Part shown: positions 1 through 6,546 of the stretch, piece by piece | Position numbering within the stretch: the first letter of the stretch is position 1 | Layout: each line of letters opens with the position of its first letter | From: Minisyncoccota bacterium | GTDB taxonomy: Bacteria > Patescibacteriota > Minisyncoccia > Phycocordibacterales > UBA9973 | Assembly: GCA_017992485.1 (NCBI GenBank) | Contig: JAGOOL010000018.1 | Coordinates: 1-11,660, forward strand | DNA: 11,660 bases | Reading direction: 5' to 3' | Program-made: the position numbers and the translations under genes | The notes under the pieces: generated by a model | The model's input: only the letters and a program-made list of their open reading frames with translations | Database searches by the model: none | Told to the model about the DNA's origin: nothing

Positions 1-278
1 ACGCGAACGAATTTCTCTCCGACCTTTTTCTTGCCGATACGTGACTGCTTGCCTGACTTACTGTCGACAATCATGACGTTTGAAGCGTGAATTGGCATAG
101 CCATATCGATGATACTTCCCTTCTCACCGTTGCGCTTTGCTTTCTGCTGCTTCTTCATGACGTTGATGCCATCAAGAACAACACGATTCTTTTCTCGCAA
201 GACTTTGACGATAGAACCGGTTTTACCTTTGTCTCTACCTGCAACGACTATTACTTTGTCTCCTTTTTTGAATTTCAT
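1..278 (-). CDS. rplX: 50S ribosomal protein L24 (partial, C-terminus beyond the window)
   Basis: L24 binds 23S rRNA early in assembly of the large ribosomal subunit. I translated this from the ATG at 278; 92 complete codons are visible and the frame stays open to the left edge, so the C-terminus is missing. The N-terminus begins MKFKKGDKVIVVAGRDKGKT, the KOW motif of L24, followed at about residues 63-80 by HASNVMIVDSKSGKQSRIG, which matches the conserved HxSNVxxxD...GKxxRxG block of the family. The gene follows rplN by 19 nt, the usual L14-L24 order, so it is the last visible gene of the rpsS-led operon. There is no Shine-Dalgarno sequence in the 17 nt before the ATG. A GGAGG lies about 25 nt upstream inside the end of rplN, too far away to act as one. 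Confidence 0.95.
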   Translation of the reverse strand, partial: MKFKKGDKVIVVAGRDKGKTGSIVKVLREKNRVVLDGINVMKKQQKAKRNGEKGSIIDMAMPIHASNVMIVDSKSGKQSRIGKKKVGEKFVR

Positions 279-297
279 AAATGTATTGCTAGAGAAT

Positions 298-669
298 TTA
301 GATAACCTCCGGAGCTAGTGAAATAATTTTCTGGAAACCTTTTTCAGCAAGCTCACGTGGGATTGGACCGAATACGCGACCAGCCTTAGGATCCATTTTA
401 CCTTTTTCCAAAACAACAACAGCGTTGTCATCGAAACGAATGTAAGAACCATCCTTACGGCGAAAAGCTTTTGTTGTGCGGACAACGACAGCCTGGAGAA
501 CGTCCTTTTTCTTGACGCCCTTGCGTGGATCAGCGACTTTGACTGAGATGATGACGAGGTCACCGATACCGGCATAGCGGCGCTTTGAACCACCGAGTAC
601 CTTGAACACACGAGCGCGTGTACCGCCGGCATTGTCTGTGATTATTACGTTTGTTCCGTCTTGGATCAT
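298..669 (-). CDS. rplN: 50S ribosomal protein L14
   Basis: L14 sits at the subunit interface of the 50S particle and contributes to intersubunit bridges with 16S rRNA. The product has 123 residues, the normal family length. It starts MIQDGTNVIITDNAGGTRAR, close to the usual MIQ...VADNSGA... opening, and carries the conserved VLGGS, GDLVIISVK and FGPIPRELxxKGFxKIxSLAPEV blocks. It lies between rpsQ (18 nt upstream) and rplX (19 nt downstream), as in the standard S10/spc cluster. The sequence before the ATG is only A and T for 13 nt, with no Shine-Dalgarno motif. No truncation or frameshift is seen. Confidence 0.97.
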   Translation of the reverse strand: MIQDGTNVIITDNAGGTRARVFKVLGGSKRRYAGIGDLVIISVKVADPRKGVKKKDVLQAVVVRTTKAFRRKDGSYIRFDDNAVVVLEKGKMDPKAGRVFGPIPRELAEKGFQKIISLAPEVI

Positions 670-687
670 ATAATTATTATTACTTGG

Positions 688-939
688 TTATGCAGTGACG
701 ACCTTGAAGTGTTTATCTTTTGAAATTGGTCGAGTTTCGACAATAGTGACATTGTCCCCTACCTTGTGGTCATTCGCTTCATCGTGCGCCTTGTACTTCT
801 TAGAAATCTTGAGGTACTTCTTGTACTTAGGGTGCTTTTCGTAGCGAGTCACCGAAACCACGACTGTCTTGTCCATCTTGTCTGAGACGACGACGCCAGT
901 GAGTGTTTTCTTATTTACTTTTGTTTCTGTCTTTTCCAT
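688..939 (-). CDS. rpsQ: 30S ribosomal protein S17
   Basis: S17 is a primary 16S rRNA-binding protein of the small subunit with an OB fold. The 83-residue product matches the family length. After a short lysine-rich start it shows LTGVVVSDKMDKTVVVSVTR, then YEKHPKYKKYLKISKKYKAHDE, and the GDxVxIxETRPISKxKHFKVV end typical of S17. Only 9 nt separate its start from the stop of rplP. In most bacteria rpmC (L29) lies at that junction and here it is absent. The first residues (MEKTETKVNKK) are polar and carry no recognisable remnant of L29. Upstream context is AT-rich without a Shine-Dalgarno sequence. Confidence 0.97.
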   Translation of the reverse strand: MEKTETKVNKKTLTGVVVSDKMDKTVVVSVTRYEKHPKYKKYLKISKKYKAHDEANDHKVGDNVTIVETRPISKDKHFKVVTA

Positions 940-948
940 ATAAAATAT

Positions 949-1365
949 TTATCGCGCGATAACACGAGTCTTAACTGGGAGCTTAGTTCCCGCCTTGCGG
1001 AGAGCTTCTTTAGCTGTAGCTTCGTCGACACCGTCTACTTCGAAAATAACACGTCCTGGCTTAACTTCAAAGCAGTAGCCTACTGGGTCACCTTTACCTT
1101 TACCCATGCCCACTTCTGGTGGCTTCTTAGTAATTGGTCGGTCCGGGAAAATACGAATCCAAATGCGGCCTGTCTTTGAGAGCTGACGAGCCATAGCTTT
1201 ACGAGCTGACTCGATCTGATTTGACTCAACGCGAGCGTAGCTTTCTGACTTGAGGCCAAAAGAACCAAAGGCAAGTGTCGTGCCGCGAGTCTCCGGCGTG
1301 ATCTTACTCATATTTCGGCGAGTGGATTGCCACTTGCGGTGTTTTACTTTCTTTGGGAATAACAT
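949..1365 (-). CDS. rplP: 50S ribosomal protein L16
   Basis: L16 binds near the A site and the peptidyl-transferase centre and helps position aminoacyl-tRNA. The product has 138 residues, the usual length. It begins MLFPKKVKHRKWQ, has RKAMARQL and GRIWIRIFPDRPITKKP in the middle, and ends with MGKGKGDPVGYCFEVKPGRVIFEVDGV and a KLPVKTRVI tail. The conserved VRMGKGKG loop reads VGMGKGKG: residue 86 is Gly (codon GGC) where E. coli has Arg81, the arginine that is hydroxylated there. The gene starts 3 nt after rpsC ends, so translation is probably coupled. The start context is AATTAATAT-ATG with no Shine-Dalgarno motif. Confidence 0.96.
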   Translation of the reverse strand: MLFPKKVKHRKWQSTRRNMSKITPETRGTTLAFGSFGLKSESYARVESNQIESARKAMARQLSKTGRIWIRIFPDRPITKKPPEVGMGKGKGDPVGYCFEVKPGRVIFEVDGVDEATAKEALRKAGTKLPVKTRVIAR

Positions 1366-1368
1366 ATA

Positions 1369-2076
1369 TTAATTCGTATTATTTGGATTAGCTTCGCGAC
1401 GCTTGTCAGCAGCTGCTTTTTCAGCGGCAAAAACTTCACCCTTGTAAATCCAAACCTTGATACCGATATCGCCGTATGTCATGTGTGCCTTTTCGCGAGC
1501 GAAATCAATGTCAGCGCGGATTGTCTGGAGAGGAATAGAACCCTTCTTGAGTTCTTCACCACGTGCGATTTCAGCACCACCGAGGCGGCCGCCGAGAACG
1601 ATACGTACTCCCTTGATACCACGGACACCCATAACTTTTTCTACCGCTGTCTTCATGACACGTCGGTATGGGAGACGTTTCTCAATACCTTCAGCAACAG
1701 AGTATGCAACGATTGCTGCATCTGCATCAGGATTTTCAACTTCGATAATATCGAGCTTGAAATCATTTGGAAGTTCAATACCACGCTTGCCGAGCTTCTT
1801 TTCTATGTCAGCCTTGAGCTTTGTCGCACCGTCACCACCGCGACCGATAAGCATACCAGGGCGTGATGTGCGGATAATGAGACGAGTAGCCTTACGGTTA
1901 CGTTCGATTTCTACACCTGAAACATAAAAGCCACGGAGCTTTTTGTCCAAGTATTCACGGATGACAACGTCAGCCTTGAGTTCGTGAGCGAACTTTTTTG
2001 ATTCAGCAAACCAGCGTGACTTCCAGTCGCGGAGGGTTACAAGACGATGTGCATATGGGTGGACGATTTTTGACAT
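1369..2076 (-). CDS. rpsC: 30S ribosomal protein S3
   Basis: S3 lies on the head of the 30S subunit at the mRNA entry tunnel. The product has 235 residues. An N-terminal block starts MSKIVHPYAHRLV (usually MGQKVHPxGFRLG). It is followed by a KH RNA-binding domain with IERNRKATRLIIRTSRPGMLIGRGG; the GxxG loop is GRGG at residues 78-81. The C-terminal S3 domain carries RRVMKTAVEKVM, GVRIVLGGRLGGAEIAR and the DIDFAREKAHMTYGDIGIKVWIYKGE block. The last 20 or so residues are alanine-, lysine- and asparagine-rich and probably disordered. It is packed between rplV and rplP with 3 nt on either side. The start is preceded by AATAATAT with no Shine-Dalgarno motif. Confidence 0.97.
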   Translation of the reverse strand: MSKIVHPYAHRLVTLRDWKSRWFAESKKFAHELKADVVIREYLDKKLRGFYVSGVEIERNRKATRLIIRTSRPGMLIGRGGDGATKLKADIEKKLGKRGIELPNDFKLDIIEVENPDADAAIVAYSVAEGIEKRLPYRRVMKTAVEKVMGVRGIKGVRIVLGGRLGGAEIARGEELKKGSIPLQTIRADIDFAREKAHMTYGDIGIKVWIYKGEVFAAEKAAADKRREANPNNTN

Positions 2077-2079
2077 ATA

Positions 2080-2517
2080 TTATTTATCAGTTTTCTTAGT
2101 TGCAGCTTTTTTAGCTTTTGGCTTAGCTTCAACCTTCTTTACTGCCTTTTTCTCTGCTTTCTTAGCGACAGGCTCTGCCTTTCTCTTACTAGGATCTCTC
2201 TGAGCAAGTGTAAGAGTAACATGTGAGCTGCGTTTGTTGATGCGGAAAGCTGAACCACGAGCGCGAGGCATCATACGCTTGAGAACGATACCTTTGTCTG
2301 TGCGAACAGAAGCAATGATGAGGTCATCAGTATTCTCTCCTGCCTGCTTAGCATTGGCCACAGCAGAGGCTACGAGCTTCTTGAGAGGCTCAGCAGCGCG
2401 CTTTGGGAGGAATGACAAGTAAAGCATAGCATCAGCTACACGCTTTCCCTGTACGGCATCGCCAACGAGGCGAACCTTACGTGGAGACTGTCTGTAGTTT
2501 TTTAAAAATGCTTTCAT
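2080..2517 (-). CDS. rplV: 50S ribosomal protein L22 with a lysine-rich C-terminal tail
   Basis: L22 binds several 23S rRNA domains and its beta-hairpin lines the peptide exit tunnel. The product has 145 residues against about 110 for the usual protein. Residues 1-107 are a normal L22: KNYRQSPRKVRLVGDAVQGK near the start and the tunnel hairpin region MMPRARGSAFRINKRSSHVT at about 82-101. Residues 109-145 form an extra tail of lysine, alanine, glutamate and proline (KKAEKKAVKKVEAKPKAKK), which is probably disordered and may bind rRNA. It lies 32 nt downstream of rpsS and 3 nt before rpsC. No Shine-Dalgarno sequence precedes the ATG. Confidence 0.97.
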   Translation of the reverse strand: MKAFLKNYRQSPRKVRLVGDAVQGKRVADAMLYLSFLPKRAAEPLKKLVASAVANAKQAGENTDDLIIASVRTDKGIVLKRMMPRARGSAFRINKRSSHVTLTLAQRDPSKRKAEPVAKKAEKKAVKKVEAKPKAKKAATKKTDK

Positions 2518-2549
2518 GGTAATGCTTTAATAAATTAATGATTGAGAAA

Positions 2550-2894
2550 TTACTTCTTTTTAGCGCCATCTGATTCCTTGGCTGATTTAGCAGCAGAAAT
2601 TTCAGCCTCCTTCTTCTTGGCTTCGAGTTCCTTCTGCATTTTACCTCCGTGTCGGATGAATTTCTTTGTAGGTGAGAATTCGCCCAAACGATGGCCAACC
2701 ATGTCTTCAGAGACGAGGACTTCAACGTGAGTCTTGCCATTGTGAACGCCGAAAGTAAAGCCAACCATTTCTGGGGCAATCTGGCATGCGCGTGACCACG
2801 TTTTAATTACCCCTGTTTGCAGGGGATTTTTGCCTTCTATTTTCTTGAGAACTCGTACGTCAACGTACGGCCCTTTTTTGAGTGATCTTGTCAT
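2550..2894 (-). CDS. rpsS: 30S ribosomal protein S19 with a charged C-terminal extension
   Basis: S19 sits on the head of the 30S subunit, forms a complex with S13 and contacts the A-site tRNA region. The product has 114 residues against about 90 normally. The core (residues 1-85) is typical: MTRSLKKGPYVDVRVLKKIE, KTWSRACQIAPEMVGFTFGVHNG and VGHRLGEFSPTKKFIRHGGK. Residues 86-114 are an extra lysine/glutamate/alanine-rich, helix-prone tail. This is the first gene of the second half of the cluster and has its own predicted promoter at 2943-2970. Normally rpsS follows rplB directly, but here a kinase gene and a terminator separate them. The leader before the ATG is pyrimidine-rich with no clear Shine-Dalgarno sequence. 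Confidence 0.97.
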   Translation of the reverse strand: MTRSLKKGPYVDVRVLKKIEGKNPLQTGVIKTWSRACQIAPEMVGFTFGVHNGKTHVEVLVSEDMVGHRLGEFSPTKKFIRHGGKMQKELEAKKKEAEISAAKSAKESDGAKKK

Positions 2895-2929
2895 ATCTGT
2901 TGTCTTCTTTGAAAAAAGAAAAGCCCTGA

Positions 2930-2939
2930 TGGAGCTCCA
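2930..2939. repeat. 10-bp perfect palindrome in the rpsS leader
   Basis: The sequence TGGAGCTCCA is self-complementary and lies just after the predicted rpsS transcription start, about 35 nt before the start codon. It could be a protein-binding site, a small hairpin, or chance. A palindrome of this length can occur by chance in a window this size, so confidence that it is functional is low. Confidence 0.3.
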
Positions 2940-2942
2940 AGC

Positions 2943-2970
2943 ATATTAGCAGATTGGCATTTAAAGTCAA
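2943..2970 (-). promoter_or_regulatory. Predicted promoter for the rpsS-rplX operon half
   Basis: On the minus strand a -35 box TTGACT (2970-2965) is followed by a 16-nt spacer and a -10 box TAATAT (2948-2943). This fits a housekeeping sigma-70 type promoter and would give a leader of about 40 nt before rpsS. The stretch 2895-3064, between the kinase gene and rpsS, holds this promoter and nothing else I can support as a gene. The predicted promoter of tuf has the same layout: TTGACA, 16 nt, TAGTAT, then G. Confidence 0.6.
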
Positions 2971-3064
2971 ATTCAGCCCGCTCTAGTGGACTTTTAGGTG
3001 AAATATGGTGAGATTTTATGGATATTTTAGGAGACAATAGACCCCAAAAAAGGAGTATTCTGAT

Positions 3065-3451
3065 CTACCAAAAGACCGCAATAACGATTCTTGGCAAGAA
3101 GATAATGACGCCGATTACCATAGCGACGACAGCAGTAATGAGCACTGCGCCCGCTGCTACGTCCTTTGTATCCCGAGCGTGAGGGTGGAACTCTGGGCTA
3201 GTGAGATTCATGTCGATTTCAATTGCCGTATTGAAAGCTTCTGCGGCGAAAACCATTCCTGAAGCCAAAACGATAAATATCCATTCGAGAAGAGTGATGT
3301 TAAAGTAAATTCCAGCAATAAGAACAAGTCCCAATATCATAGTGTGAATCCAAATATTGTATTGGTCCTTAAACATTATTTGCACACCTCTCCATGCATT
3401 CGACATAGACTTGAGACGTGAACGAGGGTGGAATCCTTTGTGATTGAGCAT
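3065..3451 (-). CDS. Diacylglycerol kinase / undecaprenol kinase family membrane protein
   Basis: Members of this family are small integral membrane kinases that phosphorylate diacylglycerol or, in Gram-positive-like bacteria, undecaprenol, feeding the lipid carrier pool for cell-wall synthesis. From the ATG at 3451 the product has 128 residues. The family signature EAFNTAIE is at residues 71-78 and ARDTKDVAAGAVL at 92-104; the Glu and Asn residues there are part of the family's active site. Three hydrophobic segments are visible, at about 33-52, 53-70 and 98-120. A TTG two codons earlier (3457) is a possible alternative start, but the ATG is preferred. The gene interrupts the ribosomal cluster between rplB and rpsS, behind a terminator, so it is probably expressed separately. 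Whether the substrate is undecaprenol or diacylglycerol cannot be read from the sequence; undecaprenol is the likelier guess. Confidence 0.9.
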   Translation of the reverse strand: MLNHKGFHPRSRLKSMSNAWRGVQIMFKDQYNIWIHTMILGLVLIAGIYFNITLLEWIFIVLASGMVFAAEAFNTAIEIDMNLTSPEFHPHARDTKDVAAGAVLITAVVAMVIGVIIFLPRIVIAVFW

Positions 3452-3460
3452 ATTCAAATG

Positions 3461-3489
3461 ATAACACGATAAAAAATTAATAAAATCAA
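3461..3489 (-). promoter_or_regulatory. Weak candidate promoter for the lipid kinase gene
   Basis: On the minus strand TTGATT (3489-3484), a 17-nt spacer and TGTTAT (3466-3461) resemble a sigma-70 promoter. It would start transcription almost at the start codon, giving a nearly leaderless mRNA. The region is extremely AT-rich, so chance matches are common. The argument for some promoter here is that the gene lies behind the rplB terminator. Confidence 0.3.
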
Positions 3490-3524
3490 ATATGTGAATA
3501 AAAAAATATATTTACAAAAACCAT

Positions 3525-3560
3525 ATACAAAAAACCACCATTGCTGGTGGCTTTTTGTAT
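3525..3560 (-). terminator. Intrinsic terminator after rplB
   Basis: Two 16-nt arms (3525-3540 and 3545-3560) are complementary except for one G-T wobble. On the minus strand they enclose the tetraloop GCAA, a GNRA loop. The stem core is GCCACCA/TGGTGGT, followed by a run of six T. It lies about 20 nt past the rplB stop codon, so it should end the tuf-rplB transcript. Because the stem is flanked by A and T runs on both sides it could also act on the plus strand, but no plus-strand gene points at it. Confidence 0.85.
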
Positions 3561-3580
3561 TTTGGAAAATAGTTTTGAGA

Positions 3581-4429
3581 TTAATTTCCCTTTCTCTTCT
3601 TTCCTGTCTTGCGACGAGAAACGATGAGGAAGTTTGAGTATTTCTTAGGTGTACGTGTCTTCTTTCCGCGGATACCTTTACCGTAGACGTTCTTGACGCG
3701 CTTCATACCGGCACCCTGTGCGCCTTCACCTCCACCGAGTGGGTGGTCAACTGGGTTCATGGCAGAACCACGGACAGTTGGGCGTATACCCTTCCAGCGT
3801 GAGCGTCCTGCTTTACCATAGTTAATAAGGTGGTATTCATCATTTGAAACAGAACCAATCGATGCCCAAGCAAGCTCAGGAATCTTTCGAACTTCAGATG
3901 ATGGCATCTTGATCTGAGCGTAGCCAGCGTCGTTAGCGATGAGCTGAGCAAATGTGCCAGCTGATCGAACGAGCTTTGCGCCGCCTTCAGCTTTGACTTC
4001 AATGTTGTACACAAATGTACCAACTGGAATCAACTTCAAAGGAAGTCGGTTACCTGGCTTGATTGAAGCTTTTTCTGAAACGATAATTTCAGTACCGACA
4101 GTGACATTCTTTGGCAAAAGCGTGTAGCGCTTTTCACCATCTTTGTACTGAAGGAGACCGATGAAACCAGAACGGTTTGGGTCATACTCAACTGTTTTAA
4201 CAACAGCTGGAATATCACGCTTGTCGTACTTGAAGTCGACATCACGGTAGAGACGTTTGTTACCGCCGCCCTTGTGACGAGTAGTAACGCGACCCTGACT
4301 GTTTCGTCCAACTGAACGCTTCTGACCGTGAGTCAAAGACTTTTCAGGTGTTGAAGTCGTGAGGACTTTGCGGTAGTCGATCGTGACCATTTTTCGGCGT
4401 GATGGAGTTGTAGGTTTATATGTTTTCAT
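3581..4429 (-). CDS. rplB: 50S ribosomal protein L2
   Basis: L2 is one of the largest 50S proteins and is needed for subunit association and peptidyl-transferase activity. The product has 282 residues, close to the usual 270-280. It starts MKTYKPTTPSRRKM, has the RNA-binding region RHKGGGNKRLYRDVDF, and ends with GKKTRTPKKYSNFLIVSRRK. The functionally important block reads MNPVDHPLGGGEG. His229 (codon at 3745-3743) is kept at the same number as the critical E. coli histidine, but the second histidine of the usual DHPHGGGEG is Leu231. The gene is 4 nt downstream of rplW. It is the last gene of the tuf-led half, since a strong terminator follows and rpsS does not come next. The start context is GTAATTGT-ATG, with no Shine-Dalgarno motif. 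Confidence 0.97.
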   Translation of the reverse strand: MKTYKPTTPSRRKMVTIDYRKVLTTSTPEKSLTHGQKRSVGRNSQGRVTTRHKGGGNKRLYRDVDFKYDKRDIPAVVKTVEYDPNRSGFIGLLQYKDGEKRYTLLPKNVTVGTEIIVSEKASIKPGNRLPLKLIPVGTFVYNIEVKAEGGAKLVRSAGTFAQLIANDAGYAQIKMPSSEVRKIPELAWASIGSVSNDEYHLINYGKAGRSRWKGIRPTVRGSAMNPVDHPLGGGEGAQGAGMKRVKNVYGKGIRGKKTRTPKKYSNFLIVSRRKTGKKRKGN

Positions 4430-4433
4430 ACAA

Positions 4434-4766
4434 TTACATGAATTCTATTTTATCACTTTCCTTAAGGGTTACGACCGCTTTTTTGTAGCCTGCTTTCCAT
4501 GCTGGGCGACCTGCTCGAAAGAGTGGTTTGCTTGGCATACGGGCAATAGCGACTTTGACTGGATTCTTTTTGTACTCCTTTTTAAAGGCTGCAATAACCA
4601 TGCTCTTGTTCGCATCCATCGGAATGATGAATGTATATGCATGCTTTGCAGAAAGGAGACCTGACTTTTCAGTCACGCGCTTAACGAGGATAGAAACTTC
4701 TTTCTTTTCAGTTGCAACTGCAACTTCATTGTCAGCTTTTTTAGTTGTTGTTTTCTTGACTGCCAT
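4434..4766 (-). CDS. rplW: 50S ribosomal protein L23 with an N-terminal extension
   Basis: L23 lies at the exit of the peptide tunnel and is the docking site for trigger factor and the signal recognition particle. The product has 110 residues. The conserved core begins at about residue 26 (SILVKRVTEKSGLLSAKHAYTF), with the rRNA-binding loop later in MPSKPLFRAGRPAWKAGYKKAVVTLKE. The first 25 residues (MAVKKTTTKKADNEVAVATE...) are an extra lysine/threonine-rich stretch not seen in most L23 proteins, similar in flavour to the extension on S10 in the same operon. It lies 4 nt after rplD and 4 nt before rplB. The start context is AATAATTGT-ATG without a Shine-Dalgarno motif. Confidence 0.95.
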   Translation of the reverse strand: MAVKKTTTKKADNEVAVATEKKEVSILVKRVTEKSGLLSAKHAYTFIIPMDANKSMVIAAFKKEYKKNPVKVAIARMPSKPLFRAGRPAWKAGYKKAVVTLKESDKIEFM

Positions 4767-4770
4767 ACAA

Positions 4771-5451
4771 TTATTCGCTCTTGCGCGCCTTAACTTTTTT
4801 ACCTTCGAAGAATTTTATCGCTTCCTCCGGTTCAGAAATGAGGACGTACTTGTATGAAGCGAGCATCAACGGATTGACGTTCTTCCACTGCTCCACTTCG
4901 ACTGATGGGAGGTTTGAGAGGCTTTTGACTGTCTTTGGATCTGAGTTACCGAGAAGCACTAAGCAGTATGGCTTGTGACCATTTGCCATGCGTGGAGCAT
5001 CCATTACTTTAGCAATACTTGAAAGCGCAGCATGAGCTTGCTTTGTACTGAAAGCGCTAAATGACATGCTATCAACGAAAACAATTTCATTGTCTTTATT
5101 CTTTGCAGTGAGAACACCGTAAAGGACTGCTGTAAGTGTTTTCTTGTTGATCTTTCTGTTGTAATTCTTTTCTGCGAGAGGACCGTGTGTCGTACCGCCA
5201 CCAACCCAGATTGGGCTACGTGATGATCCGTGACGAGCGCGTCCTGTTCCCTTTTGTCTCCATGGCTTCTTACCACCGCCGCGAACTTCTCCGCGACCTT
5301 TGGCATTGGCTGTTCCTGCACGCTGATTACCCTGAAGAGCAATCATCGTCGAGTGAATGGCATCCTTTGAGACCTTTGCTGCGAATACAGTTTCAGGAAG
5401 AGTTATCTTTCCAGCTGATTCACCTTTTATGTTGTATATTTTTGCTTCCAT
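4771..5451 (-). CDS. rplD: 50S ribosomal protein L4
   Basis: L4 binds 23S rRNA and its long loop lines the exit tunnel; in E. coli it also represses its own operon. The product has 226 residues. The N-terminus is MEAKIYNIKGESAGKITLPE, and the tunnel loop is clear at about residues 43-90, with QRAGTANAKGRGEVRGGGKKPWRQKGTGRARHGSSRSPIWVGGGTTHGP in pieces around it. The C-terminal alpha/beta part ends with a lysine-rich tail. It follows rplC by 10 nt and precedes rplW by 4 nt, the standard order. No Shine-Dalgarno motif lies before the ATG. Whether it autoregulates this operon as in E. coli is unknown. Confidence 0.97.
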   Translation of the reverse strand: MEAKIYNIKGESAGKITLPETVFAAKVSKDAIHSTMIALQGNQRAGTANAKGRGEVRGGGKKPWRQKGTGRARHGSSRSPIWVGGGTTHGPLAEKNYNRKINKKTLTAVLYGVLTAKNKDNEIVFVDSMSFSAFSTKQAHAALSSIAKVMDAPRMANGHKPYCLVLLGNSDPKTVKSLSNLPSVEVEQWKNVNPLMLASYKYVLISEPEEAIKFFEGKKVKARKSE

Positions 5452-5461
5452 AATAGTTTAA

Positions 5462-6073
5462 TTAGCCGATTATCTCGATAAGGGTGCCGCGTCGACCAGG
5501 AATCGCGCCCGAAATTACCATGACGTTTTCGTCTTTATCAATGTGAAGAATTTTAAGGTTGCTGACAGTTACTTTGTCACCACCCATACGGCCACCCATG
5601 CGCATACCTTTTGGAACGCGTGTGCGGAGACCGCCGCCGATAGAGCCCGGTTCACGTTCAGAGTGTTTCTGACCGTGTGATCGTGGACCACCGTGGAATC
5701 CGTGGCGTTTAACAACACCCTGGAAACCTTTCGCTTTTGTGTCACCTGAGACGCGGATAACGTCGCCTTCTGTGAATGATTCAAGTGTGACGGCAGCGCC
5801 GACAGCAAGTGTATCGTCAGAAGCATCGAGTCGGTATTCGCGAACCTCAGAGAAATTGCCAAGGTCTTTGAAGTGACCCTTAGCAGACTTTGAGAGACGC
5901 TCAGCTTTTTGTTCGCCGAAGCCAACCTGCGCAGCAATATAACCGTCATTGTCTTTAGTCTTCACTTGCGTGACGACACCAGGCATGACCTTCACTACGG
6001 TTGCAGGAAAAACCTGCCCGCCAACAGCGAAGAATTGTGTCATATTCTGTTTTTTACCTAGTATAAATTTCAT
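5462..6073 (-). CDS. rplC: 50S ribosomal protein L3
   Basis: L3 is an early assembly protein of the 50S subunit whose loop reaches the peptidyl-transferase centre. The product has 203 residues, normal for the family. It opens MKFILGKKQNMTQFF, carries GFQGVVKRHGFHGGPRSHGQKH in the central extension, then the REPGSIGGGLRTRVPKGMRMGGRMGGDKVT block, and ends in a short beta region with GAIPGRRGTLIEI. The gap to rpsJ upstream is 77 nt, the longest inside this operon half. That gap holds no gene and no clear promoter. The start is preceded by AAAAGACTAT without a Shine-Dalgarno motif. Confidence 0.97.
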   Translation of the reverse strand: MKFILGKKQNMTQFFAVGGQVFPATVVKVMPGVVTQVKTKDNDGYIAAQVGFGEQKAERLSKSAKGHFKDLGNFSEVREYRLDASDDTLAVGAAVTLESFTEGDVIRVSGDTKAKGFQGVVKRHGFHGGPRSHGQKHSEREPGSIGGGLRTRVPKGMRMGGRMGGDKVTVSNLKILHIDKDENVMVISGAIPGRRGTLIEIIG

Positions 6074-6150
6074 ATAGTCTTTTTCGAGGCTACTTGTTCA
6101 CTAACTATTTCTGCGAGCTGTTGTAAAGGAAATGAATGTTACTTCAATCC

Positions 6151-6522
6151 TTAGATCATTTTGACGTCGATGTCGACACCTGATGGCAATGAGAGGTTCG
6201 TAAGCGCTTCTATCGTCTTCGCCGAAGGGTTAACGATATCAATGAGACGCTTGTGAGTTCGCATTTCAAACTGTTCGCGAGAATTTTTATAGACAAAGGA
6301 CGCACGATTCACTGTGTACTTCTTGATCTCCGTTGGGAGCGGCACCGGACCGAGTACTTTCGCATCGTATCTAAGAGCCGTATCAATGATCTGTTTTACA
6401 GATGCATCGAGGACTTTGCTTTCATACGCACGCACGCGAATGCGGAGTATAGAAACAGCACCCTCTGCACTAGCGAGATCTGCTTTCTTTGTTCGTTTTG
6501 TTGTTGTCGATTTTGTAGCCAT
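6151..6522 (-). CDS. rpsJ: 30S ribosomal protein S10 with an N-terminal extension
   Basis: S10 is part of the 30S head and also the NusE factor in transcription antitermination. The product has 123 residues against about 102-105 in most bacteria. The standard domain starts at about residue 24 (SILRIRVRAYESKVLDASVKQI) and includes GPVPLPTEIKKYTVNRASFVYKNSREQFEMRTHKRLIDI. The first 23 residues (MATKSTTTKRTKKADLASAE...) are a lysine/threonine-rich addition. The ATG at 6522 is the only ATG in the extension and no start lies close to residue 24, so the extension appears real. The gene follows tuf by 24 nt and leads the ribosomal genes of this operon. Confidence 0.96.
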   Translation of the reverse strand: MATKSTTTKRTKKADLASAEGAVSILRIRVRAYESKVLDASVKQIIDTALRYDAKVLGPVPLPTEIKKYTVNRASFVYKNSREQFEMRTHKRLIDIVNPSAKTIEALTNLSLPSGVDIDVKMI

Positions 6523-6546
6523 GGAAAACTGTGAGCGAATGCTAAC

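Noticed and set aside
1457..1927. A plus-strand open frame of 156 codons opposite rpsC
   Set aside because: It lies entirely antisense to a clear S3 gene and its Arg/Ser/Pro-rich product resembles no family; it is a shadow of the coding frame.
3040..3064. Possible terminator after the lipid kinase gene (ACTCC/GGGGT around six T)
   Set aside because: The stem is only about five pairs including a G-T, and no T run follows it on the minus strand.
6074..6150. Gap between rpsJ and rplC as a site of a small gene or promoter
   Set aside because: No convincing start, frame or promoter boxes were found; it is probably just a spacer.
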